Origin: Salibacterium lacus
GTDB lineage: Bacteria > Bacillota > Bacilli > Bacillales > Marinococcaceae
Assembly (NCBI RefSeq): GCF_042684865.1
Contig: NZ_JBHUML010000002.1
Span: 1,674,001-1,738,000 of the forward strand
DNA length: 64,000 nt
Direction of reading: 5' to 3'
Translations under genes and position numbers: made by a program
Shown here: positions 7,623-16,331 of the stretch, one piece after another
How the letters are laid out: every line of letters begins with the position of its first letter
Numbering within the stretch: position 1 is the stretch's first letter
The notes under the pieces: generated by a model
Database searches by the model: none
What the model was told of the DNA's origin: nothing
The model's input: only the letters and a program-made list of their open reading frames with translations

Positions 7623-9076
7623 CCTTCTCCTCCTCCCGCGGCACCCGGCTCCTGTTTTGGCAGATAAAGCCGGATTCTGGTACCTCTGTTTTGTACCGAC
7701 GTCATCTCCATTACCTTGTCCGTCTGGTAGAATAATTGCAGGCGCCGGCGTACATTCACCAGACCAAGCCCGGTGGAATGCCCGACATGATCATCATCCG
7801 GACGGTCCGGGTCAAATATATGCTGCAGTTGATGCTCTGTCATGCCAATCCCGTCATCCATCACTTCCACCACCGCCTGTTCTGCTTCATTATTGATTTG
7901 AACAGTTATCGTGCCCCCTTCTTCCAGCGGCTCTACTCCGTGAATGAAGGCATTCTCAACAAGAGGCTGCAGAACCAGCCGCGGCACACGTACAGACAGC
8001 GCATCCTGATCCATATCCATATGAAAGGCAACCCTCCCCTGAAACCGCGTTTCCTGGATATGAAAATAACTTTCCACCGCGTTCACTTCTTCTCTCAAAG
8101 CCACCGACTTATCAATGTTTCCCAGATTATACCGAAGGAGCACTGACACAGACTCCATCAGCCTCGATGTATGATCCGCCTCTTCCAGATAGGCCATCTT
8201 TGAAACCGTATTCAACGTATTGAATAAAAAATGTGGATTTATCTGATTCTGCAAATGTTTCAGTTCCAGTTCCTTCATTAAATGGTCCATCTCTGCCTTT
8301 TCTTTCATTTCTTCCACGTACGTACTGATGTCTTCACGCATCTGATTAAACGTGTCACCCAGCAGTTTCATTTCATCACTGGATTGAATACGGACTGGTT
8401 CTCCTTCAAAATTCCCTCCCGACACTTCTTCTGCGGCTTCGGAGAGCTGCTGCAGCGGCCGGTTTAATCCGGCTGCGAACCAGAATGCAAAGAAGACCGC
8501 AATCATAACTGTCGTCAGAAACAAAAACATCGTAAAGATCCCAAACGCTTCTTTTCTTTGCTGCAAATCCGCATAGAACTGTTGATATTCTGTCAGTTCC
8601 CTATCAATGAGAGTCAGCGTATTCTCCTGAATATAAGAGGCTGTGTTCCGCGTTTCCTGCAGATAAGCGGTGTAGCGCTCAATATCGTCCTGAAGAACAA
8701 AACCGACGGTAATCTCACTGTTTTCAATTAAAGAGTCAATCAGATTCAGATAATTCGACTCCTGAATTTCACCTTTTGCAGCCCCGCTTTCCTCCAGCTT
8801 GGCCGCCTGTTCGCTTAAATCCGTACGGCCGGCATAATAGGCGTTCAGATTCTCCTGCGATGGATCGCGGACATAAGCGTTGGTATCTTCATAAAGGGCA
8901 TCGGCCTGCTGGGAGATCGTGTTGAAAAGAAGGAAGCGTTCAAAACTGGTATTATATTCATCCATCAACCGGCTCGAACTGATATATATGGAAACGGAAA
9001 CAATATGGAATAATAAAATGAATACAAAGAAATAGAAAAGGAGTTTCCCCCGTATGGAAGTGAAAATAGTCTTCAA
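7619..9076 (-). CDS. YesM-type membrane sensor histidine kinase
   Basis: This 485-aa kinase has two membrane spans (about residues 10-30 and 180-205) around an extracellular helical sensor region, then a HAMP linker. A His-kinase domain of the LytS/YesM type follows with the phospho-His motif INPHFLFNTLNTV, then an ATPase domain (VENAFIHG, GIGMTEHQ, GLGLVNVRRRL). The start is a TTG at 9076 that overlaps the stop of the upstream binding-protein gene, so the two are coupled. It would pass the signal from the sugar-binding protein encoded upstream to the AraC-type regulator. Confidence 0.93.
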   Translation of the reverse strand: MKTIFTSIRGKLLFYFFVFILLFHIVSVSIYISSSRLMDEYNTSFERFLLFNTISQQADALYEDTNAYVRDPSQENLNAYYAGRTDLSEQAAKLEESGAAKGEIQESNYLNLIDSLIENSEITVGFVLQDDIERYTAYLQETRNTASYIQENTLTLIDRELTEYQQFYADLQQRKEAFGIFTMFLFLTTVMIAVFFAFWFAAGLNRPLQQLSEAAEEVSGGNFEGEPVRIQSSDEMKLLGDTFNQMREDISTYVEEMKEKAEMDHLMKELELKHLQNQINPHFLFNTLNTVSKMAYLEEADHTSRLMESVSVLLRYNLGNIDKSVALREEVNAVESYFHIQETRFQGRVAFHMDMDQDALSVRVPRLVLQPLVENAFIHGVEPLEEGGTITVQINNEAEQAVVEVMDDGIGMTEHQLQHIFDPDRPDDDHVGHSTGLGLVNVRRRLQLFYQTDKVMEMTSVQNRGTRIRLYLPKQEPGAAGGGEG

Positions 9077-10041
9077 GATGCCACGTCTCCCTGCCGTATG
9101 ACTTTTGTCTTCGTGTGTTGAAGCGGCTCGGTATATCCATTTTCAAGCACGTCGATCATAACTTCGATTCCCTTTTTCCCCATTTGTTCCGGGTACTGGG
9201 CAATCGTTGCATCCAATCTGCCCTCTTCAATCAGTGTCATCGTTTCCGGCAGAATATCAAAGGCCAGCATAAACGGCCTCTCCCCTACCGTAATATCCTC
9301 CACGCCCTGTACCATTCCGATTCCATCCAGCGCACTTGTGCCGAATAGGGCATTTATATCCGAATGCTGTTTTATCATCGTGTAAGCAGCTTCTGCCGCT
9401 CCCACTTCAGAAATGTTGGATTCGCGTACATCGACAACTTCCACTCTGTCCCGCCCTGCCACCGCTTCCTCAAATCCTCTGATCCGCTCCTGTTGATTCA
9501 GCGATTCCAGATTTCCTGTAATAATACCAACACGCTGTCTTCCTTCTGTGGCCCGAAGCATCTCCTCACCAGCCAGACGCCCTGCTTCCACATTGTCCGT
9601 TCCGATATAGGCACGTCGTTCACTATCCGGACGGTCGCTGTCGACGGTAAGAACCGGAATCCCTTTGTCTTCAGCCTTTTCCACAAGCTCCCTGAATCTC
9701 GGACCAGGAAGACCCTGCGTCAATATACCATCCACCTCGGCGGCAATCATCTGATCCATCGTGCGGAGCATCTCCCCGCGGTCCGCTTTTTCCGGTCCGA
9801 TGCTCTCCAGGTAGATATCATGTTCCTCCGCCGTCTGCTGTGCGTGCTTTTCAATCATCCTCCAGTACTCATTGCCGGTTTCCTCAACTAACAGAACGAC
9901 GTGGTAGTCATACTCCTTGGATAACGTTTCTGTCCCCTCCACATAGAACGTTTCCTTGCCGTAATAAAGCATGAATAAAAAGCAGATTCCAAATACTAAA
10001 CCTCCTCCGGCGTATAAAACGGTTCGTCTTCCCCCGATCAT
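9073..10041 (-). CDS. Membrane-anchored sugar-binding sensor protein, RbsB/LacI-like fold
   Basis: This 322-aa protein has an uncleaved-looking N-terminal membrane segment (about residues 8-28, no lipobox) and a periplasmic-binding-protein type 1 domain of the RbsB kind (YHVVLLVEETGNEYW, GILTQGLPG, IGTDNVEAGRLAGEEM). It heads an overlapping gene set with the sensor kinase and response regulator. This is the gene order of three-component systems in which an anchored binding protein presents sugar to the kinase. I chose the ATG at 10041 because GAGGGGG lies about seven bases upstream; the longer frame begins in a Lys/Arg-rich stretch without a ribosome site. Ligand unknown. Confidence 0.85.
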   Translation of the reverse strand: MIGGRRTVLYAGGGLVFGICFLFMLYYGKETFYVEGTETLSKEYDYHVVLLVEETGNEYWRMIEKHAQQTAEEHDIYLESIGPEKADRGEMLRTMDQMIAAEVDGILTQGLPGPRFRELVEKAEDKGIPVLTVDSDRPDSERRAYIGTDNVEAGRLAGEEMLRATEGRQRVGIITGNLESLNQQERIRGFEEAVAGRDRVEVVDVRESNISEVGAAEAAYTMIKQHSDINALFGTSALDGIGMVQGVEDITVGERPFMLAFDILPETMTLIEEGRLDATIAQYPEQMGKKGIEVMIDVLENGYTEPLQHTKTKVIRQGDVAS

Positions 10042-10195
10042 CCTGTTCCCCCTCTCTTTTTTTCTGTCTATCTCATTCTTTCGACAACCCCTGTCTTTTT
10101 CCTTCTTTTTACAAACGAACGTTCGCTTTTCATTTCTGTTCGGTTCTTTCATACTGAAGAAAGGAATGGATTATACGACATAAGGAGGAGTACAC

Positions 10196-10672
10196 GTGGA
10201 TCCATCTTTTTTAATACAGGGGTTATACGGGAGGGCAGCACACGTTGCACCGCCGGAGATTTTTGAAGGACTGGATTGGAAAAAGGCAGGGGAAAAGCCG
10301 GAAAACAGCCCCCATTCGGTATGGGATATGCTGTTTCATATGACGTGGTGGCAGGATCACCTGCTGCAGATGCTGGCAGGGCAGCATCCGCCTTATCCGG
10401 AACATAACCAGAGCACGTTTCCGGACTCCTCTCTGCCGGAGAACGCAGAGCAGTGGAACAGCACGCTGCAGCGGTTCCGGGACGGGTTGAAGGAAGCAGA
10501 ACGTGAAGCCCGAAAGGAACTGGAAGAAACCGGCTTTGATGACAACGGGACAACGAGAGGCGAATTGATGATGGACTTGATTACCCACAACAGCTATCAC
10601 GGTGCGCAGGCCGCCCAGATCCGGCGGACGACCGGAACCTGGCCCCCGCCCTCCGGAGGACAGACATGGTAA
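10196..10672 (+). CDS. DinB-family protein
   Basis: This 158-aa protein fits the DinB/YfiT four-helix-bundle family. It has HMTWWQDHLLQ near residue 45 and HNSYHGAQAAQI near 130, which supply the spaced His residues that bind a divalent metal in this family. Members are associated with stress or thiol-transferase roles, but specific activity cannot be stated. The GTG start has AAGGAGGAG directly upstream. The gene stands alone, divergent from the sugar sensor operon, and a repeat island starts about 30 bases after its stop. Confidence 0.85.
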   Translation: MDPSFLIQGLYGRAAHVAPPEIFEGLDWKKAGEKPENSPHSVWDMLFHMTWWQDHLLQMLAGQHPPYPEHNQSTFPDSSLPENAEQWNSTLQRFRDGLKEAEREARKELEETGFDDNGTTRGELMMDLITHNSYHGAQAAQIRRTTGTWPPPSGGQTW

Positions 10673-10705
10673 ATCCACCCTTTTAAACCAAATGAGAGAC
10701 GAATT

Positions 10706-11293
10706 GTCCGCATGTGACGTACTTCTACAGGATAATGACATTCAGGGGCGAGTTGATTGCCTTAGGACTATTCATCCCTCTTTTCCTGCAGCGGCAGGCG
10801 CTCGTTGCTGCGTCGACCCGTTCATTTTCCCGCTAGCACACAGCCTCGATTCGTTCCTAATGACGTTTACGGGGGCACGGAACCCTCTAAAGTGCTTTCG
10901 GCATCCTTCCTAGTGACGTTTAGGGGTGCACCGGGGGCTCTAAAGTGCCTCCGGCGTCATGCCGAACGACGTTTAAGGAAGCACGGAACCCCCTAAAGTG
11001 CCTTAGAAGCCATTGAACGTCCGTCCCCCAACCTGAACGCAACAAACAAACGTCTGCATTTTTCTGCATCTGTACTGCCAGAGCTGCTCCCTTTTCCTCC
11101 GTTATACCAACTGACGTCGTGGTCACACCGCGGAGCAGCTCAGGTGCGGTTTCGATTCCGGCAAACGGGGATGGAACGGCCAAGGTCCGTCGGCTTCAAC
11201 GAGCAGCTGATCCGGTAGTATCACAGCCGCAAGCCGTGCTCCAGGAACGAAGAATGCCGGACGATTCACTTAAGAATCGTCCGGCATTCTTCG
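10706..11293. repeat. Dispersed repeat island, copy 1, with 53-bp tandem units and a terminal hairpin
   Basis: This 590-base island parallels the one at 63213-63911 in the same order. Shared parts are a GTCCGCAYGTGAC entry and ACAGGATAATGAC, GACTATTCATCCCTC, and CAGCCTCGATYCGTTC. Then come three units beginning TGACGTTTA or CGACGTTTA at 10861, 10914 and 10967 (period 53, each ending TAAAGTGCYTT or similar), a GCGGAGCAGCTCAGGTGC block, and a hairpin. No reading frame here looks real. It fills the gap between dinB and the arginase-family gene. Confidence 0.75.
11248..11293. terminator. Perfect 20-bp-arm hairpin at the end of repeat island 1
   Basis: Arms 11248-11267 and 11274-11293 are exact inverses around a six-base loop and contain CCGGACGATTC/GAATCGTCCGG. 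It lies 30 bases beyond the stop of the minus-strand arginase-family gene, so it can act as that gene's terminator. Its T-run is weak. Confidence 0.65.
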
Positions 11294-11323
11294 CTTCTTT
11301 TAAAGATTTTCTTCCAGAGACTT

Positions 11324-12268
11324 TTATTTACGCTGTTCCTGTCTTCGTTTGGCTTCTCCTGCCAGCACATAGAGAATAATGTTGGAAGCTGTGTGCGCGG
11401 AGAAACGGTTCACGTCCGTTTCCGGATAGACTTCCACAAAGTCCATGCCGGCGAGACCTTTTTTCCCGAATTCATGAATAAGCGTCAGTAGTTCATACGA
11501 GGTCAGGCCGTTCGCATCCGGCGGTCCGCCCGGGTTGAACGCGAAGTCGAGCACATCGCTGCAGATAGTGAGATACACGACATCGACATCGGTGGAAGCC
11601 TGCCTGTAAATCTCATCGGCCATTTCGTAAATACTGCCGGCTTCACGGATATCACGGGTCGTGATCGTCACGGCACCGGCGTCTTTGGCGTAGCGCCCGG
11701 CTTCGGGTTTGTTGCGCGGCCCGTGAATACCGGAATGAATCAAGCTCTCGTTACGGACGCCTTCCAGCTCATAAAGACGGGCAAACGGTGTGTTGCGCGC
11801 GTATTTCTCATTGCCGTGTGCGGGCATATTGTCATAATGTGCATCCAGATGAATGATACCGACTTTTTTGCCCTGTTCTTCTACGAGTCCTTTAATGATC
11901 GGATACGTAATGCTGTGATCGCCGCCGAGTCCGATTGGAAAAACATCTTTGTTCCACAAGTGATTCCGCGTGAAATCGGTGATCCGTCCCATCGTTTCTT
12001 CTGAATCGTTCCAGTTGATCGTGACATCCCCGATATCCCCGAGCGACAGATGATCAAATACGTCAATAAAATCAAGTTCCGGGAGAAAACCAGAGTACCT
12101 GCCGGACGCGAGCCGCATCGATTTCGGTCCGAGTTCACAGCTCGTATAATCGCCCCATGTCACGCCGCCTTCCCATGGAACTCCATAAATAACAGCATCG
12201 ACTTCTTCTGCATCGTTGACTTTTTTGCTATGTAGAAAACCCGGCGTATTGCCGTACACATATTCCAT
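11324..12268 (-). CDS. Arginase/agmatinase-family ureohydrolase with an altered metal-site motif
   Basis: This protein of about 314 aa belongs to the dimanganese ureohydrolase fold (arginase, agmatinase, formiminoglutamase, guanidine hydrolase). It has GGDHS near residue 118 and HLDAHYD near 139, two of the metal-binding motifs. The third motif, usually DxDxxDP or DLDVLD, reads CSDVLD here, so the first Asp appears to be Cys. The start is either the ATG at 12268 or a GTG two codons earlier; both follow GGAGCAGGTGG. It is divergent from the proline-symporter genes, which hints at amino-acid metabolism. Substrate is undetermined. Confidence 0.85.
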   Translation of the reverse strand: MEYVYGNTPGFLHSKKVNDAEEVDAVIYGVPWEGGVTWGDYTSCELGPKSMRLASGRYSGFLPELDFIDVFDHLSLGDIGDVTINWNDSEETMGRITDFTRNHLWNKDVFPIGLGGDHSITYPIIKGLVEEQGKKVGIIHLDAHYDNMPAHGNEKYARNTPFARLYELEGVRNESLIHSGIHGPRNKPEAGRYAKDAGAVTITTRDIREAGSIYEMADEIYRQASTDVDVVYLTICSDVLDFAFNPGGPPDANGLTSYELLTLIHEFGKKGLAGMDFVEVYPETDVNRFSAHTASNIILYVLAGEAKRRQEQRK

Positions 12269-12357
12269 CGTCACACCACCTGCTCCTTTCCTGTCTTTCT
12301 TCATTTAAGTGTAGCGAATACATATCCTTCGTGCAAATACCATAATCTATCCTTATA

Positions 12358-12386
12358 TTGACGTTCTCATACGATTTCTTTACGAT
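12358..12386 (+). promoter_or_regulatory. Sigma-A-type promoter for the symporter operon
   Basis: TTGACG at 12358-12363 and TACGAT at 12381-12386 are separated by exactly 17 bases. They lie about 45 bases before the first start codon, in the divergent region with the arginase-family gene. Confidence 0.6.
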
Positions 12387-12429
12387 GGAACACACGCTGA
12401 AGCGGTTCAAATCAAAGGAGGAATGCAAA

Positions 12430-12540
12430 ATGGAAACTTTTACGTTCTGGACATGGTTCTGGATCTTTTTCCCGATGCCTCTGCTTGTCATCTGGGCCAT
12501 TCTATCTTACGTGAAAGAGAATGGAGGGAATAAATCATGA
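12430..12540 (+). CDS. Small membrane protein, probable symporter accessory subunit (36 aa)
   Basis: This 36-aa peptide is a single hydrophobic helix rich in Trp and Phe (TFTFWTWFWIFFPMPLLV) with a short charged tail (KENGGNKS). AAAGGAGGAATGC gives it a strong ribosome site. Its stop overlaps the symporter ATG by four bases, so the two are translationally coupled. Similar tiny proteins precede some sodium:solute symporters (family knowledge), which supports a role in stability or activity of the carrier. Function here is inferred from position. Confidence 0.75.
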   Translation: METFTFWTWFWIFFPMPLLVIWAILSYVKENGGNKS

Positions 12541-14039
12541 GTCCTGTTTATGTCACGTTTGGCTTATACCTTTTATTATTGCTTACGGTTGGTGTCATTA
12601 CATACCGGATGACACATTCGATGTCGGACTATGTTCTCGGCGGCCGGAAATTAAACAGCTGGGTGACAGCATTTTCGGCACAGGCCAGTGACTTCAGCGG
12701 GTGGCTTCTGCTCGGCCTGCCCGGCGTAGCGTATGCCTCCGGTATGAGTGAAGGAAGCTTATTTCTGGCCATTGGTCTTGCTGTCGGTGCTGCGTTCAAC
12801 TGGCATTACGTCGCCAAACGCCTCCGGAATTATACATACACCGCAGGCGATTCCATTACCATATCGGAATTTTTCGAGAACCGTTTCCGCGACCAGTCCC
12901 ACTTGATTCGAATCGTATCAGCTGTCTTTATTGTGATTTTCTTTATGTTTTATACATCTTCCGGCCTCGTTGCCGGCGGTAAGCTGTTTGAAACGACATT
13001 TGGTTTCGATTATACCACCGCTCTGACCATCGGTGCTCTCATTATTTTCGGTTATACTTTTCTCGGGGGTTTCATTGCGGTGAGCTGGACAGATTTTATT
13101 CAAGGGTTTCTCATGTTTCTTGCGCTTCTCATCACGCCGATTATTGCCATCCAGCAGATGGGCGGTTTCGGTGAGGTTCTGGCTGCGCTCGGACAAATTA
13201 ATCCGTCGCTCCTTTCGATCGGGGAAACAGTGGAATTCAGCTTTTCAGACAACATATTCTGGGAATCGGCCGGATCCGTTTCCTTTATTGCGATTATCTC
13301 TTCGCTTGCGTGGGGGCTTGGCTATTTCGGACAGCCTCACATTCTCATGCGTTTCATGGCGATCCGCAGTGTGAAAGAAATTCCAAAATCCCGGCTCATT
13401 GCTATTATATGCGGGCTCGTGCTGCCGCTTTACGGCTCGCTTCTTGTGGGAACGGTCGGGATTGCCTATTTCGGACCGGAGAACCCGCTCAATGATCCGG
13501 AACAGGTATTCATTGAGCTTGTCCAGATGACATTTAATCCATGGATTGCCGGAATGCTTCTGGCTGCAGTGCTGTCTGCGATTATGAGCACCATCGATTC
13601 ACAGCTGCTCGTTTCGTCCAGCGCGCTGATTGAAGATTTTTACCGGGTGTTTATCCGTAAAGACGCCTCCCAGAAAGAACTCGTATGGGCGAGCCGGACC
13701 GCTGTCTTTCTTATCCTGTTGATTGCCTTTATTCTGGCCTTTAATGAAAACAGCACCGTGCTGGAACTGGTGTCGTATGCGTGGGCCGGATTCGGAGCGG
13801 CGTTCGGACCGGGACTGCTTTTCTCCCTATTCTGGAAACGCACCACCATGCCGGCAGTCGTCACCTCGATTATACTGGGCGGCGGAACCGTCCTTCTCTG
13901 GGGATTCACCGGCTCCGATCTGTATGAACTGGTTCCCGGCTTTCTGCTTGCTTCCCTTGCGATTGTCGTGATCAGTCTGCTTGGCTCCAAACCATCAAAA
14001 GAGGTAATGGATGAGTTCGAACAGGTGAAAAACATGTAG
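12537..14039 (+). CDS. putP: Sodium/proline symporter family carrier
   Basis: This 500-aa SSS-family carrier has about 13 membrane helices. PutP-like features include DYVLGGRKLNSWVTAFSAQASDFSGW near residues 31-55 and AVLSAIMSTIDSQLLVSSSALIEDFY near 340-365, which contribute the sodium site. It would import proline with Na+, as nutrient or osmolyte. Length equals that of Bacillus PutP/OpuE (about 490). It is preceded in the same operon by the 36-aa membrane protein. Proline is likely but related substrates are possible. Confidence 0.9.
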   Translation: MSPVYVTFGLYLLLLLTVGVITYRMTHSMSDYVLGGRKLNSWVTAFSAQASDFSGWLLLGLPGVAYASGMSEGSLFLAIGLAVGAAFNWHYVAKRLRNYTYTAGDSITISEFFENRFRDQSHLIRIVSAVFIVIFFMFYTSSGLVAGGKLFETTFGFDYTTALTIGALIIFGYTFLGGFIAVSWTDFIQGFLMFLALLITPIIAIQQMGGFGEVLAALGQINPSLLSIGETVEFSFSDNIFWESAGSVSFIAIISSLAWGLGYFGQPHILMRFMAIRSVKEIPKSRLIAIICGLVLPLYGSLLVGTVGIAYFGPENPLNDPEQVFIELVQMTFNPWIAGMLLAAVLSAIMSTIDSQLLVSSSALIEDFYRVFIRKDASQKELVWASRTAVFLILLIAFILAFNENSTVLELVSYAWAGFGAAFGPGLLFSLFWKRTTMPAVVTSIILGGGTVLLWGFTGSDLYELVPGFLLASLAIVVISLLGSKPSKEVMDEFEQVKNM

Positions 14040-14186
14040 AAACGCTGTATTCCATACCGGACGCCGGACGTGTTTTACAGCCATTTTCCCTCACAAAGTG
14101 TCTGATATTTCCTTATTAGAACCATTCCAGCGTCCAATTTGTCCATAATACAAACATGAGAGACATGTTGAGACGCTTTCTACCGA

Positions 14187-14223
14187 AAAAATGTCCACTA
14201 AATCATTTTAGTGGACATTTTTA
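14187..14223. terminator. Bidirectional terminator between putP and galR
   Basis: A near-perfect stem (AAAAATGTCCACTAAA paired with TTTAGTGGACATTTTT, loop TCAT) lies between two converging genes. A and T runs on its flanks let it work in both directions. Confidence 0.85.
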
Positions 14224-14259
14224 TATACAGAATGACTGTAAATTTCCCTGCGGTCAGGG

Positions 14260-15252
14260 TCAGCGGCTGGTCCCGCGGAGTGTCAGGGTGGTGGCAATCT
14301 CTACTTTCTTGGCGACGGTCCGCTCTCCGCAGAGTTGTTCCTGGATCAGGTCAACCGCGCTTTCCCCCATTTTTTCCGTGTATACTTTCACGGTGCTGAG
14401 CGGGGGATACATGTATTTGGAAATACTGACGTCGTTCACACTGATCAGACTGATCTCCTCCGGGACCTGCACACCGTTTTCATGAAGCACCTGCAGGCAC
14501 CCGACCGCCATCGTGTCATTGGCGCTGAACACGGCATCCGGCAGATTGTCCCGATGTTCTTCGAGCATGCTTTCCATCAGTTCCCGCCCGGATCCGACGG
14601 TGAAGCTGCCGACATAAAACAACGCTGGATCATACAAACCCCGCTCCTTCAAAAAGGATTGAAACGTCGTTTCCCTGGCGTCTTCAATCGGTTCGGATGC
14701 AAGACGGTACGTTTCGCGCCCGCCGATGTAACCAATCCGCCGGCTGCCTTCGTTCAGAAAATGCTGCAGTCCCTTTTTCGCTGCCTTTTCAAAGTTCACC
14801 GTCACAGCATCATACCACTCGCTGTCCGGAGAAGAATCGACAAACACAATAACAGGACTGACACCTGTCAGCGCCTCCGCCTGTTCTGTGCTGAATTTCC
14901 CAACCGCGATAATACCGTCGGTTCCACCTGGTTTCTGCCGGATAAAGTCGTCATAGACATACTTCACGAACTGAATACCCTGCGTTTGACAACGTTCTTC
15001 CACCCCAAGCCGGATGGACATGTAATAAAGGTCTTCCAGTTCTTCTTGTTCTGTGTACCAGTGCACGACCGCGACAGAAGCAGAAGCGGGCGCTTTTCGC
15101 TTCCCTTTTTTATAGTCCAGCTCTTCTGCTGCTTCAAAAATCTTTTTTTTCGTCGATTCTGTCACTGACAATGATTCATCGTAATTCAGCACCCGTGACA
15201 CCGTCGCGAGGGAAACCCCGGCTTTTTCTGCAATATCCTTGATGGTGGCCAT
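14260..15252 (-). CDS. galR: LacI-family repressor of the galactose operon
   Basis: This 330-aa regulator has an N-terminal LacI helix-turn-helix (TIKDIAEKAGVSLATVSRVL, residues 3-22) and a sugar-binding core with FVDSSPDSEWYD and NDTMAVGCLQVL. It is the last gene of the galK-galE-galT-galM run, 21 bases after galM, and probably senses galactose and represses the operon including itself. A symmetric array of GTAAAA/TTTTAC half-sites before galK is the best candidate operator. The start ATG is well placed. Confidence 0.88.
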   Translation of the reverse strand: MATIKDIAEKAGVSLATVSRVLNYDESLSVTESTKKKIFEAAEELDYKKGKRKAPASASVAVVHWYTEQEELEDLYYMSIRLGVEERCQTQGIQFVKYVYDDFIRQKPGGTDGIIAVGKFSTEQAEALTGVSPVIVFVDSSPDSEWYDAVTVNFEKAAKKGLQHFLNEGSRRIGYIGGRETYRLASEPIEDARETTFQSFLKERGLYDPALFYVGSFTVGSGRELMESMLEEHRDNLPDAVFSANDTMAVGCLQVLHENGVQVPEEISLISVNDVSISKYMYPPLSTVKVYTEKMGESAVDLIQEQLCGERTVAKKVEIATTLTLRGTSR

Positions 15253-15273
15253 GTCTATGAATCTCCTTTTTCA

Positions 15274-16314
15274 CTATATGGCGAACGAAAAGGTGGTGAC
15301 CGCTTTATAGGTTTCTCCCGCCTGCACGAGACAAGTCGGCCGGCCAAGTTCCCGGAACGCTTCCGGGAGGCGCTGGGTTTCAATACAGATTCCTGCGTAC
15401 GGTTCTCCATCTCCCTGTTCCAGTTCGAGGGTATTACTAAGCTTATTACCGGTATAAATAACGGCTCCAGGTTCTGTTGTATCCACTTTCATCGTGCGTC
15501 CGCTCTCTTCTTCTTCCAGGTAAACAGAGCGCCCGCTGTCTTGATCAAATACAAAAAAATGATCAAAGCCGCCGCCTCCTGTATCGATCTGCGGGTGATC
15601 CGCATCGAGAACTTCGGCGAGACTGGTCTCCTCTCTGACATCAAACGGCGTTCCCTCTGCCGGAACGAGCGTGCCTGTTGGAATCAATTTATCATCAAGT
15701 TCAAACACAAATTCCACCGGCGCCTGAAGCGTATGAGCCGCGAGTCCGCGTTTTTTGTCTCCACTTAAATTAAAATACGCGTGGTTGGTCAGACTGATCC
15801 ACGTCGTCCTCTCCGGAACGGCTTCGTATTCGATCGTAAGGTTCCCTTCCCGGTCCAGGGTATACGTTACCGTTACCTCCACTCTGCCGGGATAGCCTTC
15901 CTCTCCGTCTACACTCTGAAGCGTAAACGAAACAGAAGGCTCCCCGCCATCGCTTTTCACCTCATAATTCCAGAAGCGGTGGCTGAATCCGGTGGAACCA
16001 CCATGAAGATGATGATCTCCTTCATTCAGGGACAAATGGTGGATTTCATCTCCAAGCTGCAGGCGGCCGTACGGTATTCTTCCTGCCACGCGTCCAACCA
16101 CAGCACCGAGGAACACGCTGTCCGTCCGGTAATCGGCCGGGTCGTTGTAGGCGAGGACAACATTTTCAAGCCGGCCGTCTTTGTCCGGAACGTACAGTCC
16201 GCGGAGCCTGCAGCCAAAATTCAGCACATCGGCACGCACTCCCTGTTCGTTCTCAAGAGTGATCTGAATCAGCGCTTCCCCGTCCCAGTGATCAATGGTT
16301 TCTTCTTTAATCAT
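15274..16314 (-). CDS. galM: Aldose 1-epimerase (galactose mutarotase)
   Basis: This 346-aa enzyme interconverts alpha and beta galactose, feeding the alpha form to galactokinase. Family residues are visible: HLHGGSTGFSHRFW near residue 97, SLTNHAYFNLSG near 173 (catalytic His), and ICIETQRLPEAF near 310 (catalytic Glu). Length is typical. It follows galT by 17 bases in the Leloir operon. Confidence 0.94.
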   Translation of the reverse strand: MIKEETIDHWDGEALIQITLENEQGVRADVLNFGCRLRGLYVPDKDGRLENVVLAYNDPADYRTDSVFLGAVVGRVAGRIPYGRLQLGDEIHHLSLNEGDHHLHGGSTGFSHRFWNYEVKSDGGEPSVSFTLQSVDGEEGYPGRVEVTVTYTLDREGNLTIEYEAVPERTTWISLTNHAYFNLSGDKKRGLAAHTLQAPVEFVFELDDKLIPTGTLVPAEGTPFDVREETSLAEVLDADHPQIDTGGGGFDHFFVFDQDSGRSVYLEEEESGRTMKVDTTEPGAVIYTGNKLSNTLELEQGDGEPYAGICIETQRLPEAFRELGRPTCLVQAGETYKAVTTFSFAI

Positions 16315-16331
16315 CTTCGATTTCCCTCCTG

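Noticed and set aside
10042..10152. Longer N-terminus of the anchored sugar-binding protein
   Set aside because: The extension is Lys/Arg/Glu-rich with no ribosome site, whereas GAGGGGG lies before the ATG at 10041.
10861..11006. Possible CRISPR array at the 53-bp units
   Set aside because: Only three units, conserved sequence at both ends of each unit rather than a short repeat with unique spacers, and no cas genes in the window.
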